Source: Clostridia bacterium (GTDB lineage Bacteria > Bacillota > Clostridia > Christensenellales > CAG-138). From it: a stretch of DNA of 40,668 nt. Made by a program: the position numbers and the translations under genes. Of this stretch, positions 7,085 through 15,322 are shown one piece after another (positions within the stretch are counted from its first letter, which is position 1; each line of letters begins with the position of its first letter). The notes beneath the pieces are model-generated. The model did not search any database, was not told the DNA's origin, and worked only from the letters and a program-made list of their open reading frames with translations. The stretch is taken from positions 1-40,668 of the forward strand of contig JAFWJN010000006.1 of assembly GCA_017514685.1 (NCBI GenBank), given 5' to 3'.

Positions 7085-8245
7085 TTATTGGGAAGAGGAT
7101 TGCTGCAGATAAGGAAGCGGATTGTATGGAATCCCGTTGATAATCAATTCATAGTGAAGATGCGGATTATCGTTGTTCTCTTCCAGAGCCAGAACGGCAA
7201 TAGGATCTCCCTTATAAACATGCTGCTCCAAGTCAACTGCAGGAGAAGCACAGTGCGTCAGACGGGAAACAAATCCGCCCGGATGACGGATATCGATGAC
7301 AAGTCCGTAGTCCCGACGCTCTCCGATAAAGATAACGGTACCGCTTTCAGGTGCGGAGATTGTATCGCCGGGAAGCAGCGCGTAATCAATGCCGGAATGA
7401 AGGACACCGTTATGAAGTCCGAAGTAGGAACTGATCGTTCCTTTGCATGGTGCGATCAGTTTTAAATCACCTGCGGACGGACCGGTAGGACCTTCATGAT
7501 CGGAATCAGGCTCCGCTTCAGTATAGACATACGAACCGTTCTCCACAGAAGCCGGAACCGGATCACTTCCCACCCGGGTCAGAGGATGCGTTTGGGAAGC
7601 AGATACAGCAATACCGCTCTTATACAGCGTTTCTGACAGACCGAACTGATGTTCCGCTTTTCCGAGAGACCGGAAGATTCGGGAACCTTTGGGAAGAGAT
7701 GGCTGCGTGCCTGTAGAAGTTTCAACCGTACCGACACTGAATTCGGCACGTTCCACAGAACGGACTACAGGAATCAGCGTGCGGTTCTCCAGCAATTTTG
7801 CTTTTGCGTCTTCGTAAGAATAATACTCCACAGTACCGTCGACCGGAACGACAGAAAGATTCGCATCGATATATGCGCGGATCAGATGTTCTGCTTCGGA
7901 CAGATTTTCATATGCGCAGATAGACAGGTATTCTTTCATCAACTGGTCAGCAGCATCTTTATTGGAAAGAGCCATCAGCGGCGTTCCGTTGATCAGAAGA
8001 TTGACGGCGTTGACGGGATAAGCTGCGGGCGTCGGAGATGGGGTCGGAGATGCTTCAGGTGTTGGAGACGGGGAAAAAGAGACGATCAGGGAAATCGACT
8101 GAGGTTCAGGAGTAATCGGCTCTTTCGGTTGGATCAATGACATCGTAGGATGCAGAACGCCTACCGCAAGCAGTATAAAAAGACCGATGATCACAACACC
8201 GGCGACGCTTACGAGCATGATCCAGGACAGATGCTTCTGCTGCAT
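7085..8245 (-). CDS. Membrane-anchored M23 (LytM-type) metallopeptidase
   Basis: The 386-aa protein has a short cytosolic N-terminus, one transmembrane span (residues 9-32), a Pro/Thr/Ser-rich linker (SPTPEASPTPSPTP, about 60-75) and a central region of unknown fold. The C-terminal LytM domain carries H283-x3-D287 (HSGID) and H362-L-H364 (NPHLHYE), the zinc ligands and catalytic His of M23 endopeptidases such as the SpoIIQ/LytM group. Cell-wall peptide cleavage outside the membrane is expected. Several M23 proteins in spore-formers act in engulfment but nothing here shows that. The start is the ATG at 8245, after GAAAGGAG; the longer frame upstream overlaps the promoter. It is monocistronic, with a promoter at 8278-8306. 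Confidence 0.88.
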   Translation of the reverse strand: MQQKHLSWIMLVSVAGVVIIGLFILLAVGVLHPTMSLIQPKEPITPEPQSISLIVSFSPSPTPEASPTPSPTPAAYPVNAVNLLINGTPLMALSNKDAADQLMKEYLSICAYENLSEAEHLIRAYIDANLSVVPVDGTVEYYSYEDAKAKLLENRTLIPVVRSVERAEFSVGTVETSTGTQPSLPKGSRIFRSLGKAEHQFGLSETLYKSGIAVSASQTHPLTRVGSDPVPASVENGSYVYTEAEPDSDHEGPTGPSAGDLKLIAPCKGTISSYFGLHNGVLHSGIDYALLPGDTISAPESGTVIFIGERRDYGLVIDIRHPGGFVSRLTHCASPAVDLEQHVYKGDPIAVLALEENNDNPHLHYELIINGIPYNPLPYLQQSSSQ

Positions 8246-8277
8246 GCCGATACTCCTTTCACTCGAAATCATAGCAT

Positions 8278-8306
8278 AATATACCATAAACCTAACATCT
8301 GTGCAA
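8278..8306 (-). promoter_or_regulatory. Promoter for the M23 peptidase gene
   Basis: The minus strand reads TTGCAC (8301-8306), 17 nt, TATATT (8278-8283), about 33 nt upstream of the ATG. It has a standard vegetative shape. Confidence 0.6.
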
Positions 8307-8339
8307 GTGTTCGTAGAATCGAACAACTCCTTTACAAAG

Positions 8340-8366
8340 CAAAACCCGCCCTAAGACAGAGCGGGA
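8340..8366 (-). terminator. Terminator of the mrnC-rlmB-sigH operon
   Basis: On the minus strand CCCGC and GCGGG (8361-8365 and 8345-8349) enclose 11 nt and are followed by TTTTGC. It lies 27 nt beyond the stop of the thioredoxin-like lipoprotein, the last gene of the operon. Confidence 0.6.
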
Positions 8367-8392
8367 AAAATGCATCGGAAAGACAGAAATCA

Positions 8393-8935
8393 TCAGGGAA
8401 GATAAGAATCGACCAGAGCGGACCACTTTTGCAGATTGTTGGAACCGACAACAGGTTCTCCCAGAATGCGGCCGTCTTTTGAAAGAAAGTAGGTGGTCGG
8501 AATATATTGGCATTTGTCACTTAAATACGCAAGACCGCCTTTCGGATACAGAACAGGATAAGTGATTCCGGATTCTTCAACGGCTGAACGGACGGATTCC
8601 AAATCGCTGTTATCAACAGAAACACCCAAAAGCAGCAGATTCGGATACGCCTGATGGAGCTCCTCCAATTCGGGAAGTTCCATTATACAGGGACCGCACC
8701 AATACGCCCAGAAGTTCAGCATCACCAGGTCGTAATCGGCAAAGCAATCCTGATCAAACGGATTCCCGTCAATGTCAGTCGTGGAAAAAGGGAAATTGTC
8801 CTTGGCAGTCTTTTCTCCTTCAGCCTGTTCACTGGCAGGTTCCTCTGTCTCGATGACTTCTGCTTCGGGAGAAGAAGATGTGGTGCAGGCAATCAGGAAA
8901 AAGACACAAAGAATCAAAGCAAAAAAGCGTTTCAT
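8393..8935 (-). CDS. TlpA/ResA-like thioredoxin-fold lipoprotein
   Basis: The 180-aa protein has a lipoprotein signal ending in FLIAC (Cys17), a Ser/Glu-rich spacer to about 45 and a thioredoxin fold with WAYWCGPC (C80-G-P-C83). The cis-Pro segment is near IPTTY (about 157). TlpA/ResA-type proteins reduce or pass electrons to extracytoplasmic disulfides. The partner is unknown: no CcdA gene is next to it. I use the ATG at 8935, where the signal peptide begins MKRFF; an in-frame TTG at 8953 directly follows the upstream stop and cannot be ruled out. It is the last gene of the operon, 18 nt after the membrane protein gene. Confidence 0.82.
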   Translation of the reverse strand: MKRFFALILCVFFLIACTTSSSPEAEVIETEEPASEQAEGEKTAKDNFPFSTTDIDGNPFDQDCFADYDLVMLNFWAYWCGPCIMELPELEELHQAYPNLLLLGVSVDNSDLESVRSAVEESGITYPVLYPKGGLAYLSDKCQYIPTTYFLSKDGRILGEPVVGSNNLQKWSALVDSYLP

Positions 8936-8953
8936 TTTGGGCAACCTGAGCAA

Positions 8954-9349
8954 TTAATGGAATAGAAAGTGAAATGCGGAGATCATTCCGCCTCGCAGAG
9001 ATTCACCGAGCCCCTGAAAGTATTCTTCGAAAATACCAAGGCTGCCGGAAGATATGGAAGTAAACAGAGCAGTGAGAAAACCGCCGAATTTGATCAGACT
9101 CCATACGACTGAGCAAGCGCTGAAAACAATTCCGATGATGCCGAGAATGCGTCCGACGGTAGCCCGCTTATCCACGATAAGTCCGTTGTTCTGGGCAAGA
9201 CGCAGATAGTCATTTCCAAAGACTACTGCCAAGATCCCGAGAACGAGACCGATGATGTGATGAAGGACTACGGAAAGAATACCGAAAACAAGGGAAAACA
9301 CCGCCTTTTTGGCAAAGGACGGAGGATTGCTGTTCCAATTGGATTCCAT
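8954..9349 (-). CDS. DUF4190-like small membrane protein
   Basis: The 131-aa protein begins with a polar Asn/Pro-rich head (MESNWNSNPPSFAKK), followed by two closely spaced hydrophobic segments (about 17-43), a short basic loop (DKRATVGRILG) and a third span (about 68-95). The Gly-rich repeats LGILAVVFG and GRILGIIGIVFS are typical of DUF4190-type proteins. The C-terminal 35 residues are amphipathic. Function unknown. The ATG has a good AAGGAGGTT at 9355-9363. It is 20 nt downstream of sigH and upstream of the thioredoxin lipoprotein, so it is probably cotranscribed. Confidence 0.7.
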   Translation of the reverse strand: MESNWNSNPPSFAKKAVFSLVFGILSVVLHHIIGLVLGILAVVFGNDYLRLAQNNGLIVDKRATVGRILGIIGIVFSACSVVWSLIKFGGFLTALFTSISSGSLGIFEEYFQGLGESLRGGMISAFHFLFH

Positions 9350-9369
9350 AATGAACCTCCTTGATCTGA

Positions 9370-9969
9370 TTATGATTTACGCTGTTCGAGTTTGTGCTTG
9401 ATGCGCTGGATGGCGTTGTCAATGGATTTCGGGCTGCGGTTCAGCTTCTGTGCAATCTGCTGATAAGAATAACCGTTCAGATACAGACCGATTACGGTTT
9501 TTTCCAGGGAAGAAAGATTCTCGTTCAGAAAAGTGATGATCTGCTCGTATTCTTCCTCTCCGATCAGATGTTCCTCCGGATCAACGATCCGCAGATTCTG
9601 GACCGTATCAAAAAGGGCTTCGATGCCGCCCTTTTCAAACTTCGGTTGATCCACGGATACATAGTTGTTTAACGGAGAATGTTTTTTCCGGGTCGCGCTT
9701 TTGATTGCGGTCAGCATCTGCCGGGTAATGCAAAGATCAGCAAAACCGTGAAAGGAAGAAGCTTTTTCCGGATCATATTCTTTGATTGCCTTAAACAGCC
9801 CGATCATGCCTTCCTGTTCAAGATCGTTACATTCCGCTCCGATCAAAAAATAGGAACGGGCACGCACGTTGATCAGCCGTTTATAACGCTCATACAGCTG
9901 TTCTTCCGCATCTCTGTCGCCTTCGCGAAGACTCTTGAGCAGCTGTTCATCGGTTTTTGTTGATTCCAT
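9370..9969 (-). CDS. sigH: RNA polymerase sigma factor SigH (sigma-30 type)
   Basis: The 199-aa protein has region 2 (DLEQEGMIGLFKAIKEYDPE, then SSFHGFADLCITRQMLTAIK) at about 50-100 and region 4 (LEKTVIGLYLNGYSYQQIAQ with KLNRSPKSIDNAIQRIKHKL) at the C-terminus; region 3 is missing or short. This matches the stationary-phase sigma-H of Bacillus and Clostridia, which directs early sporulation and competence genes. The identification is strengthened by the neighbouring rlmB and mrnC genes, the usual context. I take the ATG at 9969 after GAAAGGACG; a longer in-frame start would overlap rlmB. The rlmB stop lies 23 nt upstream. The yacP (rae1) gene that commonly sits between rlmB and sigH is not there. 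Confidence 0.9.
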   Translation of the reverse strand: MESTKTDEQLLKSLREGDRDAEEQLYERYKRLINVRARSYFLIGAECNDLEQEGMIGLFKAIKEYDPEKASSFHGFADLCITRQMLTAIKSATRKKHSPLNNYVSVDQPKFEKGGIEALFDTVQNLRIVDPEEHLIGEEEYEQIITFLNENLSSLEKTVIGLYLNGYSYQQIAQKLNRSPKSIDNAIQRIKHKLEQRKS

Positions 9970-9992
9970 TTCGTATCGTCCTTTCCTACCGG

Positions 9993-10997
9993 TCACTTAC
10001 GATCCTGACGGCATTTTTCATACATCAGAATGGCCGCTGCTACGCCGGCGTTCAGGGAATCAATATGGCCTTTCATGGGAATCGATACCAAAAGGTCACA
10101 GCTTTCCCGCACCAGTTTGGAAAGGCCGTCACCTTCACTGCCGATGACCAGAGCCAAAGGACCGGAAAGATTCTGTTCCCCCATCGGAGAACCGTGCATA
10201 TCGGCGCCGGCGATCCATACGCCGGCCTTTTTCAGTTCGTCGACAGCACTCCGGATATTAACGACCCGGGCGATTTTCATATATTCCGCGGCACCGGCGC
10301 TGGCTTTGACAGCGGCTGACGTGACAGACGCGCTTCTGCGCTTACCGATGACCACGCCGTGGGCACCAACGCATTCCGCACTGCGGATGATGGAACCCAG
10401 ATTGTGAGGATCTTCAATACCGTCCAGCACGATGACGAACGGCTGTTCACCGCGGACTTTTGCTTCCTCCAGAATATCCTGAACAGTACAATATTCGACG
10501 CCGGCGGCATAGGCAACAATCCCCTGGTGGTTTGCAGTTTTTCCTCCGTGCCCGAACGGCATGCATAACTCATCCAGCTTTTTGCGGTCAACTTCCCGGA
10601 TAATCAGTTTGGAATCCCTCGCCATGCCGAGAATCTCTTTTAGACTGCCGTCGGTTTCCGTGCTGACCAGAATTTTATCGATGCTTCTGCCTGCCCGGAT
10701 CGCTTCCCGGACAGCATTGCGGCCGATCAGAAGATAAGGCAGTTCATCCGTTTCCGGCTGCACCGCGGGAATGGATTCCTGAGGAGCGGGTTTCTGATCA
10801 TTGGATTTCGAGCGGAATCCAGGTTTTTCAGGTCTGCTATAAGAATCCTCGTTCTTTTTTGGACCCCGGTAAGCATTTTCTTTTTTCCTGTAAGAGTCCG
10901 GCTCTCTCTTGAAAGTGTTTTTTTCGCGAGCGCCTTCTTCCGATTTTTTGTTAAAGTCAGTCCTGTGCGGTCTGTCTGTTTTCACTCTGTACGCCAT
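9993..10997 (-). CDS. rlmB: 23S rRNA (guanosine-2'-O-)-methyltransferase RlmB
   Basis: The 334-aa SpoU/TrmH-class enzyme has a long charged N-terminal extension (about 1-85) rich in Lys, Arg, Glu and Ser, probably disordered. A substrate-binding domain (LLIGRNAVREAI, about 90-155) follows, then the knotted methyltransferase fold with motif 1 (NLGSIIRSAECVGAHGVVIG), motif 2 (LALVIGSEGDGL) and motif 3 (SLNAGVAAAILMYE). The family methylates G2251 of 23S rRNA at the 2'-OH using SAM. The N-terminal tail is longer than in E. coli or B. subtilis RlmB. The ATG overlaps the end of mrnC by 41 nt and has GGAGGAGAA before it. Confidence 0.92.
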   Translation of the reverse strand: MAYRVKTDRPHRTDFNKKSEEGAREKNTFKREPDSYRKKENAYRGPKKNEDSYSRPEKPGFRSKSNDQKPAPQESIPAVQPETDELPYLLIGRNAVREAIRAGRSIDKILVSTETDGSLKEILGMARDSKLIIREVDRKKLDELCMPFGHGGKTANHQGIVAYAAGVEYCTVQDILEEAKVRGEQPFVIVLDGIEDPHNLGSIIRSAECVGAHGVVIGKRRSASVTSAAVKASAGAAEYMKIARVVNIRSAVDELKKAGVWIAGADMHGSPMGEQNLSGPLALVIGSEGDGLSKLVRESCDLLVSIPMKGHIDSLNAGVAAAILMYEKCRQDRK

Positions 10998-11424
10998 CTG
11001 ACAGATTCTCCTCCACTAAAGCAATTTTCATCAGCTCACCGATTCTCTCATCCCGGCCAAGGCAGTATAAATACCCAAGCAAGGATTCAAAACCGGTCGC
11101 AGTCCGATAATCCTGCACATTCGCATTCTTTGGGACTGTGCCGCTGTGTGCATTTCTGCCACGAAGAAATGCACCGTTTTCTTCTTCCGATAAATATGGC
11201 CTGACACGAAAAAAGGCTTCTGCCTGACCCTTTGCGCAGACAAGTTTTGTGCATTTCATATGAAGAGAATGAACCGTACCGTCTGTCGTGAAAGAAAGAT
11301 ACGTTCTGGCATATAAGTCATAGATCGTATCGCCTAGATAAGCAAGAGTCAGGGCTGGAAGCTGTTTCGGATCTTTGCTGCCGGTGCAGCTTAAAACGTC
11401 TGCAATTTGTTTTTTGATGCTCAT
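10957..11424 (-). CDS. mrnC: Mini-ribonuclease III (MrnC)
   Basis: The 155-aa protein has the Mini-III signature LALTLAYLGDTIYDLYARTY-type block (here PALTLAYLGDTIYDLYART, about 21-39) with the catalytic Asp/Glu, and later NAHSGTVPKNANVQDYRTAT and GFESLLGYLY. There is no dsRNA-binding domain, as expected. Mini-III trims 23S rRNA precursor ends as a dimer with Mg ions. The first ATG that fits the family is at 11424 and it has no Shine-Dalgarno; a promoter -10 ends 7 nt before it, so the mRNA may be leaderless. It heads the operon with rlmB and sigH. Confidence 0.9.
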   Translation of the reverse strand: MSIKKQIADVLSCTGSKDPKQLPALTLAYLGDTIYDLYARTYLSFTTDGTVHSLHMKCTKLVCAKGQAEAFFRVRPYLSEEENGAFLRGRNAHSGTVPKNANVQDYRTATGFESLLGYLYCLGRDERIGELMKIALVEENLSDGVQSENRQTAQD

Positions 11425-11431
11425 ACATGTA

Positions 11432-11460
11432 AATATATATGCTTTTGAGGTTGAAAGCAA
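11432..11460 (-). promoter_or_regulatory. Promoter of the mrnC-rlmB-sigH operon
   Basis: Minus strand: TTGCTT (11455-11460), 17 nt, TATATT (11432-11437). The expected start point is near 11425, one base before the mrnC ATG. A GTATT-TTCG-AATAC dyad (11461-11474) abuts the -35. Confidence 0.6.
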
Positions 11461-11571
11461 GTATTTTCGAATACTATTTCCGGAGACCGTTTTATCTAAC
11501 ACCAATTTGTCTAAGTTCGGTCTTTCTATTTGCAAACTGTGATAAAAATTTAATATGAATAACACAATTTA

Positions 11572-11597
11572 TTGACATTTATATGTTAAAATATACA
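11572..11597 (+). promoter_or_regulatory. Probable promoter of the M15 peptidase operon
   Basis: A perfect TTGACA (11572-11577) is followed in AT-rich sequence by TATACA (11592-11597). The 14-nt spacer is shorter than ideal, so the exact -10 is uncertain. Confidence 0.4.
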
Positions 11598-11665
11598 AAA
11601 ATCGAGAATTCTGCGCATGTGTTCATAAGCAAATGATACAAAATCAGAAAACGGAGAAAACAAAC

Positions 11666-13159
11666 GTGCAATTACAATCGTGGAGCAAGAAAAGGATCTT
11701 TATTATCTGCGCCCTGGGTCTGGTAGCGGTGGCAGGTCTTTTTCTCGTATTCGGATTGGCACAGAGCGGAAGCATAATTCCCTTGGCGGCAGCGGAATCG
11801 GCTCAGGCAGATGCGACTCCCGCCGTGGTGAAACCCGATACCTGGACGGTTTCCCTGAATTATGTGCCCAATACGATGGCACCGGAGCCGGTTATGATAT
11901 TCCGTCAGGACGAAGAACATCCTTTTCCGGAAGACGGATACATTCATACACTGGGAGAGGCTTTCAACCTGAGCGGAACGATCTATTCCAACCGGAAACT
12001 AACTGCGGTTACAGTCAGCATCACCTGCGCACATAATGCGCAGCAGCCGTATCCTTATAAGAAAACTGTTCAGCTGAGTGATACCAATACAGGGTCTTAC
12101 AGCCTGAATGATCCCAATACCGACAGCCACCGTTCGCTGAATGAACTTGTCCGTTTCGGAGATTTGAAAACCGGAGTTCATACGCTGAGACTATATGCCT
12201 CTTGTGAAGGAAAAAGATCGGTGGAGCTTTTCCGCTGGAAATTTTATGTAGCTTCTGAGGAATGGCTTACGATCAGCAGAGAAAATTTCCCGGATTCCTA
12301 CTCGGAAGCATTGGCGTTCTTCGGGAAAGACAAAGATAAATTCCTTTACCGCTATCAGTGGGTTAACGGCAGGTATATTATGGCTGATCCGGCTTGGGAG
12401 AATCAGTATATCACCAGTATTCCCGCTTACCCCAAAGGAGAACCGTGGCTGATGCATGTGGATGCGGTAAGCTATTTTCAGGATGCATTTCACTATCTTG
12501 AAACAAGTTTCCTTAGAGTTCACGGAGCAAACGGCGATACCGGCATTCTTCGCGCCAGCAGTCTGATTACGGAATACAACGGATGCTATGTTTCCAGATT
12601 TACGTCCAGCCTGCAATCCATCAGTCATCATACGTTCGGTACGGCTGTTGATGTGAATGCTTCCATGAATCCGAATAAAAATTCTATGGAAAATAAGGCT
12701 GTAATCGATGACGATGTAAAAGGTCATCTGACCTATAACGGGCTGGTAACTGAGAACGGAATCACCTACTATGACTTCTTCTATGACGGAGAATATGAAA
12801 CGGATCCCAACGGAGTCCCTCAGACTTGTGTCAATTATCTCCTGTATGAGCTCGGATTCAGCCGGGCAGGCTTCCAGTGGGCGCATTACTACAAATCTAC
12901 AAGCGATGGCATGCATTTCTGCCTGTCGGAGTTTGTAACCTATAAGCATGACGGTGTCTTTGGACTAAAGAAAGTCAAACAATACGCCGAACCGCAGGAG
13001 ATTACCAGCGAGCAATTAAAGAAGTCGCAGCCGGAGCCGATTCCGTATATCACACCGTCACCCGATCCGAACGTATCAATGAACCCGGCTTCCGGTAATA
13101 ACGTGACACCGTCTCCGGCATCCGATAAGAATAAGCCACCGAGAAATAAAAACAATTAA
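11666..13159 (+). CDS. Membrane-anchored M15-family (VanY-like) D,D-carboxypeptidase or endopeptidase
   Basis: The 497-aa protein has an N-terminal signal anchor (about 10-30), a 260-residue beta-rich region of unknown fold and a C-terminal M15 peptidase domain. The zinc motif SHHTFGTAVD (S320, H322, D329; SxHxxGxAxD) is intact, and the third ligand sits in DGMHF, preceded by GFQWAHYY. A Pro/Ser/Asn-rich tail (PYITPSPDPNVS and on) follows from about 460. Such enzymes cleave peptidoglycan stem peptides. The GTG at 11666 is preferred because GGAG lies 9 nt before it; the ATG at 11633 has no ribosome site. It heads a plus-strand series with the genes at 13178 and 14050. Confidence 0.83.
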   Translation: MQLQSWSKKRIFIICALGLVAVAGLFLVFGLAQSGSIIPLAAAESAQADATPAVVKPDTWTVSLNYVPNTMAPEPVMIFRQDEEHPFPEDGYIHTLGEAFNLSGTIYSNRKLTAVTVSITCAHNAQQPYPYKKTVQLSDTNTGSYSLNDPNTDSHRSLNELVRFGDLKTGVHTLRLYASCEGKRSVELFRWKFYVASEEWLTISRENFPDSYSEALAFFGKDKDKFLYRYQWVNGRYIMADPAWENQYITSIPAYPKGEPWLMHVDAVSYFQDAFHYLETSFLRVHGANGDTGILRASSLITEYNGCYVSRFTSSLQSISHHTFGTAVDVNASMNPNKNSMENKAVIDDDVKGHLTYNGLVTENGITYYDFFYDGEYETDPNGVPQTCVNYLLYELGFSRAGFQWAHYYKSTSDGMHFCLSEFVTYKHDGVFGLKKVKQYAEPQEITSEQLKKSQPEPIPYITPSPDPNVSMNPASGNNVTPSPASDKNKPPRNKNN

Positions 13160-13177
13160 TTAAAAAAAGTGAATCAT

Positions 13178-14005
13178 ATGGATAATCTTTATGATCAGCT
13201 GATCAGTCTTTCTCATCTTCCGAATGCATATGAAGAATGGACCGAATACCGTTCCGCACTGACCGCGTTTATCATTTCTTCAACGATAGGCGGAGGGACG
13301 GCACTGATTGTCGGCGCGGGAGAAAGCAATGATTTGGATCTTGCACGGCTTGCCGTGCATTTTTCTTCCATAACGCTTCTCGACTGCGATTTGCAGGCAA
13401 TGGAGCGGGCGCTGATACGGTATAGAACCCAGAAAGCCCAAATCCGTTGCGTCAGAACGGATCTGCTCGGAATTTCCCCGGAAAGTTATCGGCTGACCGC
13501 GGACGTGATCCTGGATGGACTGAAAACCGGGAAAAAAGGAACAGAGCTGGAAGGGCTGTTTCTCGGACAAATCGAACATGGTTACAAGACAAGAAAACCG
13601 GATCCGCTTCCGGAGCCGTACCGATGGGATAATGTGATATGCTGCGGCGTTCATTCGCAGCTTCTGAGCATGTACATGAGAATGGCATGCGTCTACGCCC
13701 GATACGCTGCGATTGATCTGAGCAGAATCGAAAAGAAACTGCAGGAATATAACCGGGAGCTGATCCCCATTGTGAACGAGTCTTTGATCAAAGCGGCAGG
13801 GCACAGGTTTGTAATCGGCGCAGAAAACGGACGCATAGGCGAAACCGGGGGCATAGAAGGTGCGCTGCAGGCGCTTTGCGATCCTCAACTGGAACGTCTG
13901 CCGCTTCTTGACCGCATCGGGCTGGTCTGGAATCTGGATCCGGCGCAGAACAAACTTTATAAAATGGAAATCAGAGCGTATCAGACAGATTGCAAAACCC
14001 GTTGA
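13178..14005 (+). CDS. Methyltransferase-like protein (SAM-binding fold), function unknown
   Basis: The 275-aa protein shows a Rossmann-type glycine motif ALIVGAGESNDLDLARL (about 45-60) and an acidic second strand TLLDCDLQAMERAL (about 75-85), the usual motifs I and II of class I methyltransferases. A mid-region VICCGVHSQLLSMYMRMA could be motif IV-VI, but no catalytic signature was recognised. The C-terminal part contains GHRFVIGAENGRIGETGG. Substrate unknown. The start is uncertain: ATG at 13178 and GTG at 13169 are three codons apart, and only a weak AAAGTG precedes the former. It lies 18 nt after the M15 gene. Confidence 0.55.
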   Translation: MDNLYDQLISLSHLPNAYEEWTEYRSALTAFIISSTIGGGTALIVGAGESNDLDLARLAVHFSSITLLDCDLQAMERALIRYRTQKAQIRCVRTDLLGISPESYRLTADVILDGLKTGKKGTELEGLFLGQIEHGYKTRKPDPLPEPYRWDNVICCGVHSQLLSMYMRMACVYARYAAIDLSRIEKKLQEYNRELIPIVNESLIKAAGHRFVIGAENGRIGETGGIEGALQALCDPQLERLPLLDRIGLVWNLDPAQNKLYKMEIRAYQTDCKTR

Positions 14006-14049
14006 CGGGCGGTATACTACCATTATCATTCAGAAAGAAAAGTTTTAAA

Positions 14050-15318
14050 ATGGATTATATTAGAATTCTCGGACTGATACTGGATATTGGCGAAGAAATG
14101 ATTCGCAGCGGAGCGGAAACGCATCGTGTTGAGGATAGTCTGTATCGTCTCTGTGCGGCTTATCGGTTCGAAAAATGCAATATATGGGTAGTTCCAAGCA
14201 ATATCCAGGCAACGGCGACGACCCCGAACGGGGATACTCATACACAGATCCGCCATATCCGTTCAGCCGGGATGGATTTTGAATGTCTGGACAGGCTGAA
14301 TGCACTGTCGCGCAGAACCTGTGCGGACACGCCGGATGCGGACGCATTGGAACGCAGACTGAAAACAGTTCTGGATGAGAAGCCGTTACCCGGCTGGGTG
14401 CTTTATCTTGCGGGCTTGCTTGCGGGAACCGGATTCGGCGTCTTTTTTAATTGTGATTTTATGGACGTGCTGGTTGCAGCAGGTGCATCGCTTCTAGTGA
14501 CACTGATGGTCCGGACGATCGGTAAGCTCGAACCTAATCCGCTGATTTTTAATTTTCTGACTTCGTTTGCAGCGGAGCTGTTCATTCTTCTGGCGGTGCA
14601 CTTTGGAATAGGACATCATTCCGGATATATTACTATCGGAGTGATTATGCTCCTGATCAGCGGACTGGGTGCGACAAACGGAGTCCGGGATCTTGCCCAC
14701 CTGGATACTTTATCCGGCGTTATGAATATTTCCGTTGCCTTAATGGGAGCCATCGGAATAGCGCTTGGAATCGCTCTGCCAATGGTGATTCTGCGTGGCT
14801 GGGACAGCGGTGAGATCATGGTGCTGAATTCCAATGTTATCATCAGCCTGATGGCATCTGCTGTGGCAGGAGTCGGTTTCGCACTCTGGTTTCGTGTACG
14901 CGGAAAGAAAATTATATTCTGTGCAATCGGTTCCCTTTTAACCTGGGCGTGCTATCTGGGAATCTTCCATCTTTATCCGGGAACATTTGTTGCAACGCTG
15001 GCGGCATCCGTTGCAGGAGCATTCTACGCTCAGATTATGGCGCGGGTTCATAAGGCGCCTGCGACCATTTTTCAGACGGTATCGGTTATCCCGCTGATTC
15101 CCGGCGCGACGCTTTATTACATGATGAGCGGATTCGTGACAGGTCGGATGGACTTTGCGCTGAATCAGGGTGGAACATTCATCATGACATGTATGGGCAT
15201 TGTGCTCGGCTTTATGGCTGTTGAAGTAATCGGAAAGTACATTTTTCCGCATCCTCATCCCGCTGCGGTCATTCAACCTGACAGGAAAGAATCTGAGGAT
15301 TCGGTGAAAAAGGAATAA
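14050..15318 (+). CDS. ThrE-family threonine/serine exporter (fused two-domain form)
   Basis: The 422-aa protein has the N-terminal ThrE domain (ILGLILDIGEEMIRSGAETH, then RVEDSLYRLCAAY) with the cytosolic half to about 110, and ten hydrophobic spans from about 115 to 400. The loop GLGATNGVRDLAHLDTLSGV in the first membrane half is a family hallmark. The second half (LMASAVAGVGFALWFRVRGK to VIPLIPGATLYYMMSGFVTG) corresponds to the DUF3815-type partner that many Bacillota encode as a separate gene; here both are in one chain. It should export small amino acids. The ATG at 14050 starts MDYIRI; only weak AGAAAG precedes it. It overlaps no gene and is 4 nt upstream of the next. Confidence 0.85.
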   Translation: MDYIRILGLILDIGEEMIRSGAETHRVEDSLYRLCAAYRFEKCNIWVVPSNIQATATTPNGDTHTQIRHIRSAGMDFECLDRLNALSRRTCADTPDADALERRLKTVLDEKPLPGWVLYLAGLLAGTGFGVFFNCDFMDVLVAAGASLLVTLMVRTIGKLEPNPLIFNFLTSFAAELFILLAVHFGIGHHSGYITIGVIMLLISGLGATNGVRDLAHLDTLSGVMNISVALMGAIGIALGIALPMVILRGWDSGEIMVLNSNVIISLMASAVAGVGFALWFRVRGKKIIFCAIGSLLTWACYLGIFHLYPGTFVATLAASVAGAFYAQIMARVHKAPATIFQTVSVIPLIPGATLYYMMSGFVTGRMDFALNQGGTFIMTCMGIVLGFMAVEVIGKYIFPHPHPAAVIQPDRKESEDSVKKE

Positions 15319-15322
15319 GATA

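Noticed and set aside
10957-11565. A 202-aa version of MrnC
   Set aside because: The added 47 residues cover the promoter and do not resemble the family, which begins near MSIKKQI.
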